Assembly (NCBI GenBank): GCA_002842395.1
Contig: PHCV01000010.1
Span: forward strand, 20,629 to 84,628
Source of the DNA: Betaproteobacteria bacterium HGW-Betaproteobacteria-11
GTDB lineage: Bacteria > Pseudomonadota > Gammaproteobacteria > Burkholderiales > Rhodocyclaceae
Direction: 5' to 3'
Length of the DNA: 64,000 nt
Every line of letters starts with the position of its first letter. The first letter of the stretch is position 1. The translations under genes were made by a program, and so were the position numbers. Shown piece by piece: positions 47,233 through 57,412 of the stretch. Under the pieces are notes generated by a model. It did not search any database. It was not told the DNA's origin and saw only the letters and a list, made by a program, of their open reading frames with translations.

Positions 47233-48318
47233 ATGTTGACCCTCATCGTGCCCGGCCTGATCTGGCCGCAGCAGGCGCTCGCCGATCTGACCCGCGACCT
47301 TGCCCTGCCCGCCTTTGGCGCGCTTTTGCGTTACGGCCAACTCACCCCGGATGGGCCGCACGATGCGCATGCCGCCCTCGCGGCGACCGTCGGGCTGTCC
47401 GCGCCGTTGCCCGCCGCGGCGTTGCGTGGATTGGCAAGCCGGCGGACGCCGGATGAAAGCTGCTGGCTTGCGCTCGATCCCGTCCATCTGCACCTTGAAC
47501 AGACCCGGGTGCGCCTTGGCGACCCGCAACAACTCGCGCTCGACGAGACCGAAGCCGAACAACTCGCCGTCTCGCTGGCGCCAGCGCTCTGCGTCCCGTC
47601 GGGAACTTTTCGTGCTCTGGGCGAACTGGTGCGCCTAACCCCTTCACTCTGGAATCTGCGGCTCGACCCGGATGTTCCGCCGCCCGTGCAGACTACGCCC
47701 CTGCCCCAAGCCATCGGCCGGGCCGTCACGCCCCTGCCGGCCGCACCCGCCAATCGCGTGTGGCTCGCCGCACTCAACGAGGCACAGATGGTGCTCCACG
47801 AACACCCCGTCAATCGCGCCCGCGAAGCCGCCGGTCGGCCCGTCGTCAACTCGCTCTGGCCCTGGGGTGGCGGACGGCTGGGGGCGTCACGGAGCACCGA
47901 GGGGCATCCCTGGATTCCGGGTCAAGCCCGGAATGACGGGGCTTTGGTCATGCCGCACGGCGTCCCCTATCGCCACCTGCTCGCCGACGACGCGTTGGCC
48001 AGCGGACTGGGCCGCTGGCTGGAACTCGACACGCGACCGCTGGGCGAGAGAACGCTCGCCCCGGCCACGCTGGTCTTTTACGCTGCGCTCGCCCTGCCCG
48101 CGCAGCTCGGCGAAGCCACGCGCTGGCGGGACGCCCTGCTCGCGCTGGAACGCGACTGGCTCGCGCCGGCGCTGGCCATCCTGCGCGAGGGACACATCGA
48201 GGCCATCCACCTGTTGCTGCCCGGCGAGCCGCAAGGCCGCCAGCTTCTGCTTCGCCGCCGCGACCTGCTGCGTTTCTGGCGCTCTCCGGCGCCGCTCACC
48301 CGACTGGCCAGCCCATGA
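47233..48318 (+). CDS. RpfE-type regulatory protein (phosphoglycerate-mutase-like), with repeat insertion
   Basis: A 361-residue protein resembling the RpfE-type family found upstream of recJ in Xanthomonas and betaproteobacteria. Its fold is thought related to cofactor-independent phosphoglycerate mutase; its role is unclear. WPWGGGRL is the recognisable core motif. Right after it, residues about 217-236 (ASRSTEGHPWIPGQARNDGA) are encoded by an inserted palindromic repeat, keeping the frame. The stop overlaps the recJ ATG (ATGA). The insertion may harm function. Confidence 0.75.
   Translation: MLTLIVPGLIWPQQALADLTRDLALPAFGALLRYGQLTPDGPHDAHAALAATVGLSAPLPAAALRGLASRRTPDESCWLALDPVHLHLEQTRVRLGDPQQLALDETEAEQLAVSLAPALCVPSGTFRALGELVRLTPSLWNLRLDPDVPPPVQTTPLPQAIGRAVTPLPAAPANRVWLAALNEAQMVLHEHPVNRAREAAGRPVVNSLWPWGGGRLGASRSTEGHPWIPGQARNDGALVMPHGVPYRHLLADDALASGLGRWLELDTRPLGERTLAPATLVFYAALALPAQLGEATRWRDALLALERDWLAPALAILREGHIEAIHLLLPGEPQGRQLLLRRRDLLRFWRSPAPLTRLASP
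47889..47941 (+). repeat. Palindromic repeat inserted in frame in the rpfE-type gene
   Basis: This 53-nt segment, from CGGAGCACCGAGG to AATGACGGGG, matches the right half of the composite element at 45210-45262 with few differences. It includes the stem ATTCCGGG/CCCGGAAT. Confidence 0.85.
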
Positions 48319-50054
48319 CCCGCATCGTCACCCGCGACATCCCGCCCCGCGCCACCTGGACCCTGGAGCAGGCGGGCGTGCCGCCGCTCCTGGCCCGCCT
48401 CTACGCCGCGCGCGGCATCAAGAGCGCCGACGAGCTCGACACGGCACTCAGCCGGCTGCTGCCGCCCGACCAGCTCAAGGGTGCGCGGGAGGCCGCCGTG
48501 CTCCTTGCCGACTGCATCGCGGCGCACCAGCGGCTGCTGATCGTTGCCGACTACGACTGCGACGGCGCCACCGCCTGCGCCGTCGGCCTGCGCGCCCTGC
48601 GCCAAATGGGCGCCACGGTCGATTATCTGGTGCCCGATCGCCTCACCCTCGGCTACGGCCTCTCGCCCGGCGTCGCCCGGCTGGTGCTGGAACGCCGGCC
48701 CGATCTGGTGATCACCGTCGATAACGGGATCGCCAGTTGCGAGGGCATCGCCGAACTGAAGGCCCATGGCATTCCGACCCTGGTCACCGACCACCACCTG
48801 CCCGGCGCCGAACTGCCGGATGCCGCCGTCATCGTCGATCCCAGCCAGCCGGGCTGCACCTTTCCGAGCAAGGCGCTGGCCGGCGTCGGTGTGATGTTCT
48901 ACGTCATGCTCGCCCTGCGCGCTGAACTGCGCCGCCGCGGCGCCTTCGCCGGCCCGCGAAGCGGAATCCCCGGCGTGCAAAGCACCGGCCGGGCCGAACC
49001 GAACCTCGCCCAGCTGCTCGACCTGGTGGCGCTGGGCACGGTGGCCGACGTGGTGCCGCTCGACCGCAACAACCGCATCCTCGTCGCCCAGGGCCTGCAA
49101 CGCATGCGTGGCGGGCAGATGCAGGCCGGCCTTACGGCTCTGTTTCGCGTCGCCGGGCGCGATCCGACGCAGGCCGCCGGCTTCGATCTCGGCTTCACCC
49201 TCGGCCCGCGGCTGAATGCCGCCGGGCGTCTGGCCGACATGGCGCTCGGCATCGAATGCCTGGTCACCGACGACCTGGCCCGCGCCATGAACATCGCCCA
49301 GCAGCTCGATGCCATCAACCGCGAGCGACGCGCCATCGAAAATGACATGCGGGAAGATGCCGAACGGCTGATCGCCGATCTCGCCTTTGAAGACCGCGCC
49401 AGCCTGACCCTGTTCGACCCCGACTGGCATCAGGGCGTGATCGGCATCCTCGCCGGACGGGTCAAGGAAAAACTGCACCGGCCGACCTTTGCCTTCGCCC
49501 GCGGCCTGGATGGTGAACTGAAAGCCTCCGGCCGCTCGATTCCCGGCCTGCACCTGCGCGATGCGCTGGACTTGGTCGCCAAGCGTCATCCCGGCCTGTT
49601 GCTGCGCTTCGGTGGCCATGCCGCCGCTGCCGGACTCACCCTGGCGGAAGATCGCCTGGCCGAATTCGAGGCCGCTTTCGAGACCGTCTGCCGCGAATGG
49701 CTCTCGCCAGCCGAACTGACCCGCACGCTGGAAACCGACGGCCCGCTGGAGAGCGGCTATTTCGGCCTCGACGCGGTGCGCAGAATCGGGCGTGAAGTCT
49801 GGGGCCAGGGCTTTCCCGCACCACTGTTCGCCGACCGCTTCGACGTCCTCCGGCAACGCCTGCTCAAGGACAAGCACGTGAAACTCAAACTCGGCAAAGC
49901 CGGCCAGGAGTTCGATGCCATCGGCTTCAACTTCGCCGAGCGGCTGGAAGGCGCGGTACCCGCGCGCATTCACGCCGCCTTCCGTCTCGACATCAATGCC
50001 TGGAACGGCGTCGAAACCGTGCAACTGGTGCTCGAACACCTCGAGCCGGCGTAG
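48315..50054 (+). CDS. recJ: Single-stranded-DNA exonuclease RecJ
   Basis: A 5'-3' ssDNA exonuclease in recombination and mismatch repair. The protein has 579 residues with the DHH-family motifs VADYDCDGATAC and TDHHLPGAELPDA, FTLGPRLNAAGRLADM, and a DHHA1 part with GRSIPGLHLRDAL and RFGGHAAAAG. An OB-like C-terminal domain follows. It is coupled to the rpfE-type gene by ATGA. Confidence 0.97.
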   Translation: MTRIVTRDIPPRATWTLEQAGVPPLLARLYAARGIKSADELDTALSRLLPPDQLKGAREAAVLLADCIAAHQRLLIVADYDCDGATACAVGLRALRQMGATVDYLVPDRLTLGYGLSPGVARLVLERRPDLVITVDNGIASCEGIAELKAHGIPTLVTDHHLPGAELPDAAVIVDPSQPGCTFPSKALAGVGVMFYVMLALRAELRRRGAFAGPRSGIPGVQSTGRAEPNLAQLLDLVALGTVADVVPLDRNNRILVAQGLQRMRGGQMQAGLTALFRVAGRDPTQAAGFDLGFTLGPRLNAAGRLADMALGIECLVTDDLARAMNIAQQLDAINRERRAIENDMREDAERLIADLAFEDRASLTLFDPDWHQGVIGILAGRVKEKLHRPTFAFARGLDGELKASGRSIPGLHLRDALDLVAKRHPGLLLRFGGHAAAAGLTLAEDRLAEFEAAFETVCREWLSPAELTRTLETDGPLESGYFGLDAVRRIGREVWGQGFPAPLFADRFDVLRQRLLKDKHVKLKLGKAGQEFDAIGFNFAERLEGAVPARIHAAFRLDINAWNGVETVQLVLEHLEPA

Positions 50055-50071
50055 CGCCAGCGCCTGCACTT

Positions 50072-50113
50072 TGCTTGCCTCGCACTACCTTCGGGTCCCC
50101 TGCGGGAACTTTT
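50072..50113 (+). repeat. 42-bp direct repeat, copy A
   Basis: It runs from TGCTTGCCTCGCAC to GCGGGAACTTTT and matches 52618-52659 at 41 of 42 positions. It follows the recJ stop. Confidence 0.9.
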
Positions 50114-50131
50114 TTTGTTACCCTCGCGGCT

Positions 50132-52582
50132 ATGATTTTTCACCTGTCCTTACCCCGCAAGGTTTTGCCTCGCGCCAGCCCATTGTGCATCGCTCTGCTC
50201 TATAGCGTCTTCGCCGCGACATGGATCATCGTCAGCAGCGCGCTGGTACCCTTGCTGCTCGACGACCCGGCCCTGCATCCTGCCCTCGAAACCTTCAATG
50301 GACTGGCCTTCGTCGCCGCCACCGGCAGCCTGCTCTGGTGGCTGCTCGCGCGCTGGCAGACGAGGATCGACACCATCCGGGCCGAGTTGCAGGCCACGCT
50401 CGAGGCCATCCCCGACCTGCTCTTCGAGGTCGATCACGACGGCCGCTACCTGAGCGTGCGCGCGGCGCGCAGCGAACTGCTCGCCGCGCCGGCAGAAATG
50501 CTGCTCGGCAAGACCATCGACGAAATCCTCCCGGCGGAGGCCGCGGCCGTTTGCCGCGCCGCCCGTACCGAAGCTGAAATCACAGGCTATTCCTTCGGCA
50601 AGACGATTTATCTCGAGCTGGCCGACGGCGAACACTGGTTCGAGCTATCGGTCAGCAAAAAAGCGGGGAGCGGAAAGCGCCCGCATTTCATCGTCCTCTC
50701 GCGCGACATTACCAACCGCAAACACGCCGAACAAAGGCTCGAACGCATGGCCCAGCTCTACGCCGCGTTGAGCCAGTGCAACCAGGCCATCGTCCGCTGC
50801 CAAAACGAGGAGGCGCTCTTTCCCCTCATCTGCCGCGATGCGGTCACCCACGGCGGCTTTCGCCTGGCCTGGATCGGCCTGGCCGATGCCGCGCAGGAAC
50901 GGATCATGCCGGTCGCCTGGGCTGGCGAAGGCGATGATTACCTCGATGGCCTGGAAATTTCCACCCGCGCCGATCTGCCCACTGGCCAGGGCCCCACGGG
51001 CCGCACCTGGCGCGAAAACACACCTTACTGGTGCCAGGATTTTCAACACGATCCGCTGACCGCCCCCTGGCACGAACGCGGCGCGCGTTACGGCTGGGGC
51101 GCCTCGGCCGCCCTGCCGCTGACCTGCGAAGGCCGCATGGCCGGTATCTTCCAGGTGTACGACAGCGCGCCCAACGCCTTCGACGAAGCTGCGCGAAATC
51201 TCCTGGTCGAAATGGCGATGGATATCAGCTTCGCCCTGGAACGCTTCGCCCGGCAGCGCAGGCAACGGCAAGACGAAGCCCGGATCGCGTTGCTCGCCAA
51301 TTACGACAGCCTCACCAACCTGCCCAACCGGATGCTGCTCAAGGATCGCGTACAGCAGGCTTTAGCCAGTGCCAGCCGTTCGAACCAGCAGGCCGCGATG
51401 CTGTTCCTCGATCTCGACCACTTCAAGAATATCAACGATGCGCTGGGGCATGCGGTCGGCGACCAGTTGCTGTGCGAAGTCGCCCACCGCCTTTCGGCCA
51501 GCGTCCGCGAGCGAGACACCGTGGCACGCTGGGGCGGCGACGAGTTCGTGTTGTTCCTGCCCGAGACGACAATCGACGGCGCCACCCGCGTCGCCGAAAA
51601 GCTGATGACGGCGATCTCCGCCCCATACCAGCTCGACCACCACGAACTGAACAGCACGCCCTCGATCGGCGTCGCATTCTATCCGTCCGACGGCGGCAAT
51701 TTCGAGGCACTGGCCAAGGCCGCCGACACGGCGATGTTCCGCGCCAAACAGGAAGGCCGGAATACCTTCCGTTTCTTCACCGCCGAGCTCGAAGCCCGCT
51801 CGCAGCGCTTTCTCGAACTGGAAAATGCGCTGCGCCACGCGCTCCGGCGCAACGAATTCTTCCTCCACTACCAGCCGCAGATTGCACTCGCCAACGATCG
51901 CGTGATCGGCGCCGAAGCGCTGGTGCGCTGGCAGCACCCGGAACTGGGCATTATCCCGCCTGGCGAATTCATTGGCGTGGCCGAGTTAAGCGGGCAAATT
52001 CTCGGCCTCGGCGCCTGGGTGCTGCGCGAAGCATTCAAACAGGCCAAAGCCTGGCAGGACGCCGGGCTGCCGCCGCTGACCATCGCGGTGAATCTTTCCG
52101 CCGCCCAGTTCCGTCAACATCGCCTGGCTGAACAGATCAGCACCCTGCTCGCCGAAACCGGCCTTCCGCCGCAATACCTGGAGATGGAAATCACCGAAAG
52201 TCTGATGATGGAGAACCCGCAGTCCTCCATCGAAATCATCGATGCCCTGCACGCCCAAGGGGTCACGCTTGCCATCGACGACTTCGGCACCGGCTATTCC
52301 TCGCTGTCCTATCTGAAGCGATTCAAGGTTTCCAAACTGAAAATCGACCAGTCTTTCGTCCGCGATATCGCCAGCGACCCGGACGACCGCGCCATCGTCG
52401 CCACCATCATCGCCCTGGCGGAGAATCTTGGCTTCACCACCATCGCCGAAGGCGTCGAAACACAAGAACAGCTCGACTACCTGCGCCAACAGGGATGCAC
52501 CGAGATACAGGGCTACTGGTTCAGCCGGCCGCTTCCGGCCACCGAATTCGAAGCCTTCGTGCGCGCCAGAAACGACGTGTAG
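50132..52582 (+). CDS. Membrane PAS-GAF-GGDEF-EAL cyclic-di-GMP protein
   Basis: An 816-residue protein. Two N-terminal membrane segments (about residues 15-40 and 55-75) precede a PAS domain ([20 protein letters not shown]), a GAF domain (residues about 225-385), a GGDEF domain with RWGGDEF and an RxxD inhibitory site (RERD), and an EAL domain with [26 protein letters not shown] and AEGVET. Both catalytic centres look intact, so it may make and degrade cyclic di-GMP. The ATG at 50132 was preferred to one at 50075, which lies in a repeat. Confidence 0.93.
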   Translation: MIFHLSLPRKVLPRASPLCIALLYSVFAATWIIVSSALVPLLLDDPALHPALETFNGLAFVAATGSLLWWLLARWQTRIDTIRAELQATLEAIPDLLFEVDHDGRYLSVRAARSELLAAPAEMLLGKTIDEILPAEAAAVCRAARTEAEITGYSFGKTIYLELADGEHWFELSVSKKAGSGKRPHFIVLSRDITNRKHAEQRLERMAQLYAALSQCNQAIVRCQNEEALFPLICRDAVTHGGFRLAWIGLADAAQERIMPVAWAGEGDDYLDGLEISTRADLPTGQGPTGRTWRENTPYWCQDFQHDPLTAPWHERGARYGWGASAALPLTCEGRMAGIFQVYDSAPNAFDEAARNLLVEMAMDISFALERFARQRRQRQDEARIALLANYDSLTNLPNRMLLKDRVQQALASASRSNQQAAMLFLDLDHFKNINDALGHAVGDQLLCEVAHRLSASVRERDTVARWGGDEFVLFLPETTIDGATRVAEKLMTAISAPYQLDHHELNSTPSIGVAFYPSDGGNFEALAKAADTAMFRAKQEGRNTFRFFTAELEARSQRFLELENALRHALRRNEFFLHYQPQIALANDRVIGAEALVRWQHPELGIIPPGEFIGVAELSGQILGLGAWVLREAFKQAKAWQDAGLPPLTIAVNLSAAQFRQHRLAEQISTLLAETGLPPQYLEMEITESLMMENPQSSIEIIDALHAQGVTLAIDDFGTGYSSLSYLKRFKVSKLKIDQSFVRDIASDPDDRAIVATIIALAENLGFTTIAEGVETQEQLDYLRQQGCTEIQGYWFSRPLPATEFEAFVRARNDV

Positions 52583-52617
52583 CTCGTCTTTTCGCCGCCG
52601 TACCCACGCCAGCGTTC

Positions 52618-52659
52618 TGCTTGCCTCGCACTACCTTCGGGTCGCCTGCGGGAACTTTT
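52618..52659 (+). repeat. 42-bp direct repeat, copy B
   Basis: The second copy lies after the stop of the PAS-GAF-GGDEF-EAL gene and before prfC, 2546 nt from copy A. Confidence 0.9.
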
Positions 52660-52668
52660 CCACGCCCG

Positions 52669-52674
52669 TATAAT
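52669..52674 (+). promoter_or_regulatory. Perfect -10 box before prfC
   Basis: TATAAT, 34 nt upstream of the GTG start. No good -35 box is visible at the right distance; the bases there belong to the 42-bp repeat. Confidence 0.4.
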
Positions 52675-52707
52675 CGCGCCCTTCCGCAATCCACCAGAAT
52701 CCTCGCC

Positions 52708-54294
52708 GTGTCCCCTTCGCCTCAGGAACTCGCCGCGCAGATCGCGCGGCGCCGCACCTTCGCCATCATTTCCCACCCCGACGCCGGCAAGACCACGCTG
52801 ACCGAAAAGCTGCTCTGGTTCGGCGGCGCGATCCAGGTCGCCGGGGAAGTCCGCGCCCGCAAGGCGGCGCGCCACGCCACCTCGGACTGGATGGAGCTGG
52901 AAAAGCAGCGCGGCATCTCGGTCACCAGCTCGGTGATGCAGTTTCCCTACCGCGAGTGCATGGTGAATCTGCTCGACACCCCCGGCCACGAGGACTTCTC
53001 CGAGGACACCTACCGCACGCTGACCGCCGTCGACTCGGCGGTGATGGTGATCGACTCGGTCAATGGCGTCGAAGCACAGACCATCAAGCTGCTGAGTGTC
53101 TGCCGCCTGCGCGACACGCCGATCCTCACCTTCATCAACAAGCTCGACCGCGAGGGCCGGCCGCCGATCGAGCTGCTCGACGAGATCGAGGACGTATTGA
53201 AAATCCAGTGCGCGCCAATGACCTGGCCGATCAGCATGGGCAAGCGTTTTCGCGGCGTCTATCACCTGTATGACAACACCATTCATTTTTTTGACCCGCG
53301 GGCGGAAAAAGGCACCGCGGAAATCATCGCCGGGCTCGACAACCCGCGCCTTGCCGCGCTGATTCCCGACCAGATCGAGGAACTGCGCGCCGAGGTCGAG
53401 CTGGTGCGCGGCGCCTCGCACCTGTTCGATCGCGCGGCCTATCTGGCCGGCAGGCAAACCCCCGTGTTCTTCGGTTCGGCGGTGAATAATTTCGGCGTGC
53501 AAAGCCTGCTCGACGCGGTGGTCGAGCTCTCGCCGCCGCCGCAGCCGCGCGCCACGCAAACGCGACCGGTGATGCCCGGGGAAGAAAAATTTTCCGGCTT
53601 CGTCTTCAAGATCCAGGCCAACATGGACCCCAAGCACCGCGACCGCATCGCCTTCGTCCGCGTTTGTTCCGGCAAGTACGAGCGCGGCATCAAGCTAAAA
53701 CAGGTGGCGACCGGCAAGGCGCTGGCGGTGAATAACGCGATCACCTTCATGGCCCAGGATCGCAGCACCACCGACGAGGCCTGGCCGGGCGACATCATCG
53801 GCATCCCCAACCATGGCAGCATCGTCCTCGGCGAGACCTTCAGCGAGGGCGAGGACTTGAAATTCACCGGCATCCCTTGCTTCGCGCCGGAACATTTCCG
53901 TCGTGCGCAGATTCGCAATCCGATGAAGATGAAACAGATGCAGAAGGGCCTCCAACAGCTCGCCGAGGAAGGCGCGACCCAGTTGTTCAAGCCGATCCAC
54001 AGCAACGACCTGATCCTCGGCGCGGTCGGCACGCTGCAGTTCGATGTCGTCGCCCATCGACTGGAATTCGAATACGGCGTCGATTGTTTTTTCGAGCCCT
54101 ATCACGTCGCCACCGCGCGCTGGCTGCGCGGCGACGAGGCCCAGCTCAAGGCTCTCGCCGAAAAATCCGGGGTCAATGTCGCGCTCGATGGCGCCGGCGA
54201 CTACGTCTATCTCGCGCCAAACCGGGTCAACCTGAATATGACACTGGAAAAGTATCCCGCGATCCAGTTCCTCGAAACCCGCGAGATTCACTGA
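52708..54294 (+). CDS. prfC: Peptide chain release factor 3
   Basis: RF3 is a GTPase that recycles RF1 and RF2. From GTG at 52708 ([20 protein letters not shown]) it has 528 residues, the family norm. G1 is [10 protein letters not shown]3 [18 protein letters not shown] and G4 [10 protein letters not shown]. The C-terminus reads [19 protein letters not shown]. Upstream in-frame codons are rejected because they run through the 42-bp repeat. Confidence 0.97.
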   Translation: MSPSPQELAAQIARRRTFAIISHPDAGKTTLTEKLLWFGGAIQVAGEVRARKAARHATSDWMELEKQRGISVTSSVMQFPYRECMVNLLDTPGHEDFSEDTYRTLTAVDSAVMVIDSVNGVEAQTIKLLSVCRLRDTPILTFINKLDREGRPPIELLDEIEDVLKIQCAPMTWPISMGKRFRGVYHLYDNTIHFFDPRAEKGTAEIIAGLDNPRLAALIPDQIEELRAEVELVRGASHLFDRAAYLAGRQTPVFFGSAVNNFGVQSLLDAVVELSPPPQPRATQTRPVMPGEEKFSGFVFKIQANMDPKHRDRIAFVRVCSGKYERGIKLKQVATGKALAVNNAITFMAQDRSTTDEAWPGDIIGIPNHGSIVLGETFSEGEDLKFTGIPCFAPEHFRRAQIRNPMKMKQMQKGLQQLAEEGATQLFKPIHSNDLILGAVGTLQFDVVAHRLEFEYGVDCFFEPYHVATARWLRGDEAQLKALAEKSGVNVALDGAGDYVYLAPNRVNLNMTLEKYPAIQFLETREIH

Positions 54295-54717
54295 CAAGGG
54301 TTGAAACGTACTGCGGCATTGCGCGGTACGTGCCGAAGCCCCGACTTCGCCCTCGCTACGTTTCGGGTTTTCGGATTCCGTGATTGTTTTTGTTGTGTAA
54401 TGGACAAATGACGTAGGAAACACATCCTGCTCAAACTGACCGTCGGTAACGGCCATCTCCAGTCAGTGACAGCACGCCCAAATCGCATTTGTGGGCGTCC
54501 AGTCTGCTTGCTGTAGGGTAGCGAAGGCGATCTCGTTGACGTCTCTTCGCTTCATCGGCATAGGCTAGGCTCCCTCGCTATGGGTTTGTAACAGACCATA
54601 GTTCCCATTGAACCAGCACCCGGCACCAACTCATGTTGACGCACAACGGGTTGCCAGGTAGGGTTTGGTGGGAGGAGCGGTGAAATTCCTATCCTTTTAC
54701 ATGGGGAATAAAATTCG
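54295..54717. other. 423-nt gap without a convincing gene
   Basis: It holds an 8-bp hairpin (CGTACTGC/GCGGTACG, 54307-54330) without a T-run, and then an AT-richer stretch. The minus strand carries MPMKRRDVNEIAFATLQQAD, about 32 codons before a stop. It vaguely resembles the N-terminus of small basic proteins and may be a relic. The base composition shifts here, marking the left edge of the island. Confidence 0.5.
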
Positions 54718-55734
54718 ATGCGAACGATGGTAGTGAGAAAACCCAAAGCGGACCTTGCAATGGAAGACCGGCCAGTGACGGAACCCGCCCCGGGTTGGGT
54801 GCGTATTCGCGTACACGCCTGCGGTGTTTGCCATGGTGACGTGGCAGTCTGGCAAGGCGCCTTCCCTTACACGAATTTCGCAACCTATCCCCGCGTGCCG
54901 GGGCATGAGGTGTCAGGTGTCGTGGATGAAGTCGGCGCCGGGGTCGAGTGGCCGGCGAAAGGAGACCGCGTCGGCGTGCCGTGGCTTTTTTCATCCTGCG
55001 GTCACTGCCGCTCATGTTGCCGCGGGGATTTTGTTTATTGCAAGGACACCGAAGTGACCGGCGTAACCCAAGATGGGGGATTTCAGGAGTATATGCTTGC
55101 GCCCGCGTCAGCCTTGTCGCCGATCCCCGATGCGATTCCCTTCGAGGAGGCGGGTCCCTTGATGTGCGCAGGGCTCACTGTCTTTAACGGACTTAAAGAG
55201 GGCGGATTTCATGCCGGCGACAAAGTGGCCGTCGTCGGCATGGGCGGGCTTGGCCATTTGGGCGTTCTTTATGCGGCTGCCATGGGTGGGCGGGTTGCCG
55301 CCATCTCGACCCATCCCGAGAAAGAGGACGAAGCTAAGAATTGGGGGGCGGAACTCTTCATCAACGCCACTTTCGAGGATGTGGCCGCACGCCTGCAGGA
55401 TTGGGGTGGAGCCGATGTGATCCTCACCACCGCGCCCTCGGCCAAGGCGATAAGCCAAGTTTTCCCAGGGCTTGCCCAGCGCGGTAGCTGTGTCGTGCTC
55501 GGCCCCTCGCCCGATCCGATCGAGGTCCGTCCGGGTCTCCTTCTCAACGGGAACCGCAAGCTCACTGGCTCGACCACGGGATCGCGGGAAGACATCCGGC
55601 GCACGCTCGAGTTCGCTGCGGCGAATAGCATACATCCGACCTTGACACGGTTCAAACTGGAAGACGCACAGGCGGCCCTCGTCGCACACCAGACAGGCAG
55701 GCTCAGGGGCCGCGCGGTCCTGCTGTTCGACTGA
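54718..55734 (+). CDS. Zinc-dependent alcohol dehydrogenase, copy 1
   Basis: A 338-residue medium-chain dehydrogenase. The catalytic zinc motif CGVCHGD and PGHEVSGVVDEVG, the structural zinc cysteines in SSCGHCRSCCRGDFVYC, and the cofactor motif GMGGLGHLGVLYAAAMGG are all present. It closely resembles the next gene, so the pair arose by duplication or joint transfer. GGGGA lies about 12 nt upstream. A/T third positions are more frequent than in neighbouring genes. The substrate is unknown. Confidence 0.88.
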   Translation: MRTMVVRKPKADLAMEDRPVTEPAPGWVRIRVHACGVCHGDVAVWQGAFPYTNFATYPRVPGHEVSGVVDEVGAGVEWPAKGDRVGVPWLFSSCGHCRSCCRGDFVYCKDTEVTGVTQDGGFQEYMLAPASALSPIPDAIPFEEAGPLMCAGLTVFNGLKEGGFHAGDKVAVVGMGGLGHLGVLYAAAMGGRVAAISTHPEKEDEAKNWGAELFINATFEDVAARLQDWGGADVILTTAPSAKAISQVFPGLAQRGSCVVLGPSPDPIEVRPGLLLNGNRKLTGSTTGSREDIRRTLEFAAANSIHPTLTRFKLEDAQAALVAHQTGRLRGRAVLLFD

Positions 55735-55849
55735 TCGACACAAGCTCTGATCTGCATGACTCGATCCGCCGGCGATTCAGGTTCCGTCATTCGACAAAAA
55801 GATTCCAATCCATTAGGCTGCTGAAAACGGGTAAATCAGAAGGGAGCAA

Positions 55850-56872
55850 ATGATGAAAGTGGCGGTCGTTACGAAAGCGAAAGCAGCGATCAAGATCGAG
55901 GAAAGGGAGACACCCCGTCCCCAAGCGGGCGAGGTGCTGATCCGCGTCAAGGCCTGTGGGGTCTGTCATGGCGATCTCGACCTGCAACAGGGCGCGTTTC
56001 CTTACGGAGACATCGCGGCCTATCCCGTCATCCCCGGCCACGAGGTGGCGGGCGTGGTCGCGGTGGTTGGCGATGGGGTCGATTGGCCGAAGACGGGCAT
56101 GAGGGTGGGCATGCCCTGGCTCTATTCCTCCTGCGGCCATTGCGCGGCCTGCCTGGCCGGGGAGGGAGCGATGTGCGCCGAGGCGCAGATCACCGGTGTG
56201 ACGAAGGACGGTGGTTTCGCGGAGTACATGATCGCGCCGGCATCGCATGTTTCCGTCATTCCCGATGGGCTTGACTTCGCCGAGGCCGCGCCGTTGATGT
56301 GCGCGGGGCTCACCGTGTTTCGTGGTCTGCGCAACGCGGAATTTCAACCTGGCGAAAAGGTCGCAGTCATAGGCATGGGCGGACTCGGCCATCTGGCGAT
56401 CCGTTACGCCAAAGCGATGGGCGGCCGCGTTGCGGTGATTTCGCGGAGCCCGGACAAGAAAAAGCTCTCCGAAGAGTTAGGCGCGGAGCTTTTTATCGAT
56501 GGCGGCAAGAAGGACGTCGCGGAGAAGCTTCGGGCCTGGGACGGCGGCGCCGATATTATTCTCGCCACCGCGCCGTCGGTGAAGGAGATGAACGCAGCGT
56601 TCCCCGGCCTTGCCCGGCATGGCCGGCTCGTCGTGATCGGTGTCGCCGACGCCGGCGTGATGGTCAAACCTTTGGATCTCATCCTTGGCGAGCGCAAGGT
56701 CGTGGGGTCGTTGATCGGCTCGCGAAAAGACATTCAAGATTGCCTGGAGTTTTCGCTCGCTCATGGCATCCGGCCCGAGATCGAGACGTTTGCACTCGAG
56801 GAGGCCGGAGAGGCGATCCAGCGCATGAAAAACGGAAACCTAAAAGGCCGCGCGGTCATTGTAATGGAATGA
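55850..56872 (+). CDS. Zinc-dependent alcohol dehydrogenase, copy 2
   Basis: A 340-residue paralogue of the preceding gene, with CGVCHGDLDLQQGAFPY, PGHEVAGVVAVVG, structural cysteines in SSCGHCAACLAGEGAMC and cofactor motif GMGGLGHLAIRYAKAMGG. GGGAGC precedes the ATG. The 115-nt gap between the two copies shows no terminator. LMCAGLTVFRGL, which includes the third catalytic-zone cysteine, is shared by both copies. Different alcohol or aldehyde specificity is possible but not visible. Confidence 0.9.
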   Translation: MMKVAVVTKAKAAIKIEERETPRPQAGEVLIRVKACGVCHGDLDLQQGAFPYGDIAAYPVIPGHEVAGVVAVVGDGVDWPKTGMRVGMPWLYSSCGHCAACLAGEGAMCAEAQITGVTKDGGFAEYMIAPASHVSVIPDGLDFAEAAPLMCAGLTVFRGLRNAEFQPGEKVAVIGMGGLGHLAIRYAKAMGGRVAVISRSPDKKKLSEELGAELFIDGGKKDVAEKLRAWDGGADIILATAPSVKEMNAAFPGLARHGRLVVIGVADAGVMVKPLDLILGERKVVGSLIGSRKDIQDCLEFSLAHGIRPEIETFALEEAGEAIQRMKNGNLKGRAVIVME

Positions 56873-56974
56873 CCACGATGCCCCTTCCCGAGCCGCGGAC
56901 GAACCATGGTTCCCGCCGCCAGGGGCCGGAGTGCGCCAATCGGTGCGCCAATGGCCGATCAGGGTCAAGCCGAT

Positions 56975-57305
56975 GTTTAGTTCTTTGAGATAGCTGTTCC
57001 GCTCGACTAGAATCGCTTTGTAGCGACCTTGGAATACATGCCCACTTTGCCGTGACGCCGGTTAAACTTTTGGGTGTATACGCCATTGAGCCGGCGCATT
57101 CCTTCGGATAGATTGCCGTCTGGCGTTTCGATCAGGAGAGGGTAGCAGTTATCCATCAGGCGGTAGGCATGATACGGTCAGCCCATTCTTTGGCTGACCG
57201 TCGTGCAAATATTCAGGAAAGCCACGCGGCCTGCGTCATCCCGATAGATCGATAGATGGCTTCTTGATCATCACCCCGGGAAGTCGCGTAGTAAATCGCA
57301 CGAGC
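56975..57305 (-). pseudogene. Remnant of a REP-associated tyrosine transposase (Y1/RAYT)
   Basis: Conceptual translation with frameshifts reads YYATSRGDDQEAIYR, then DDAGRVAFLNICTTVSQRMG, a TGA stop (57178-57180), YHAYRLMDNCYPLLIETPDG, NLSEGMRRLNGVYTQKFNRR, a one-base deletion near 57041, and GHVFQGRYKAILVERNSYLKEL. This is the RAYT/Y1 transposase pattern, although the canonical HUH motif region is changed (NCYPLLI instead of NHYHLL). The C-terminus is missing. It is clearly dead. Confidence 0.85.
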
Positions 57306-57412
57306 AGTCTGTCGGACTGAGGGTTCGGGTTTGTGGGCAAAGCTGAGAGATGAACTGAAATTTCATGGCGGTTGCCCGAATCGAATCGCAGTTGAGATGG
57401 GACACCCTCTGC

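Noticed and set aside
52651..52674. Sigma-E promoter in the 42-bp repeats (GGAACTT)
   Set aside because: The -35-like sequence is exact, but neither copy has TCTGA or a near match 15-17 nt downstream.
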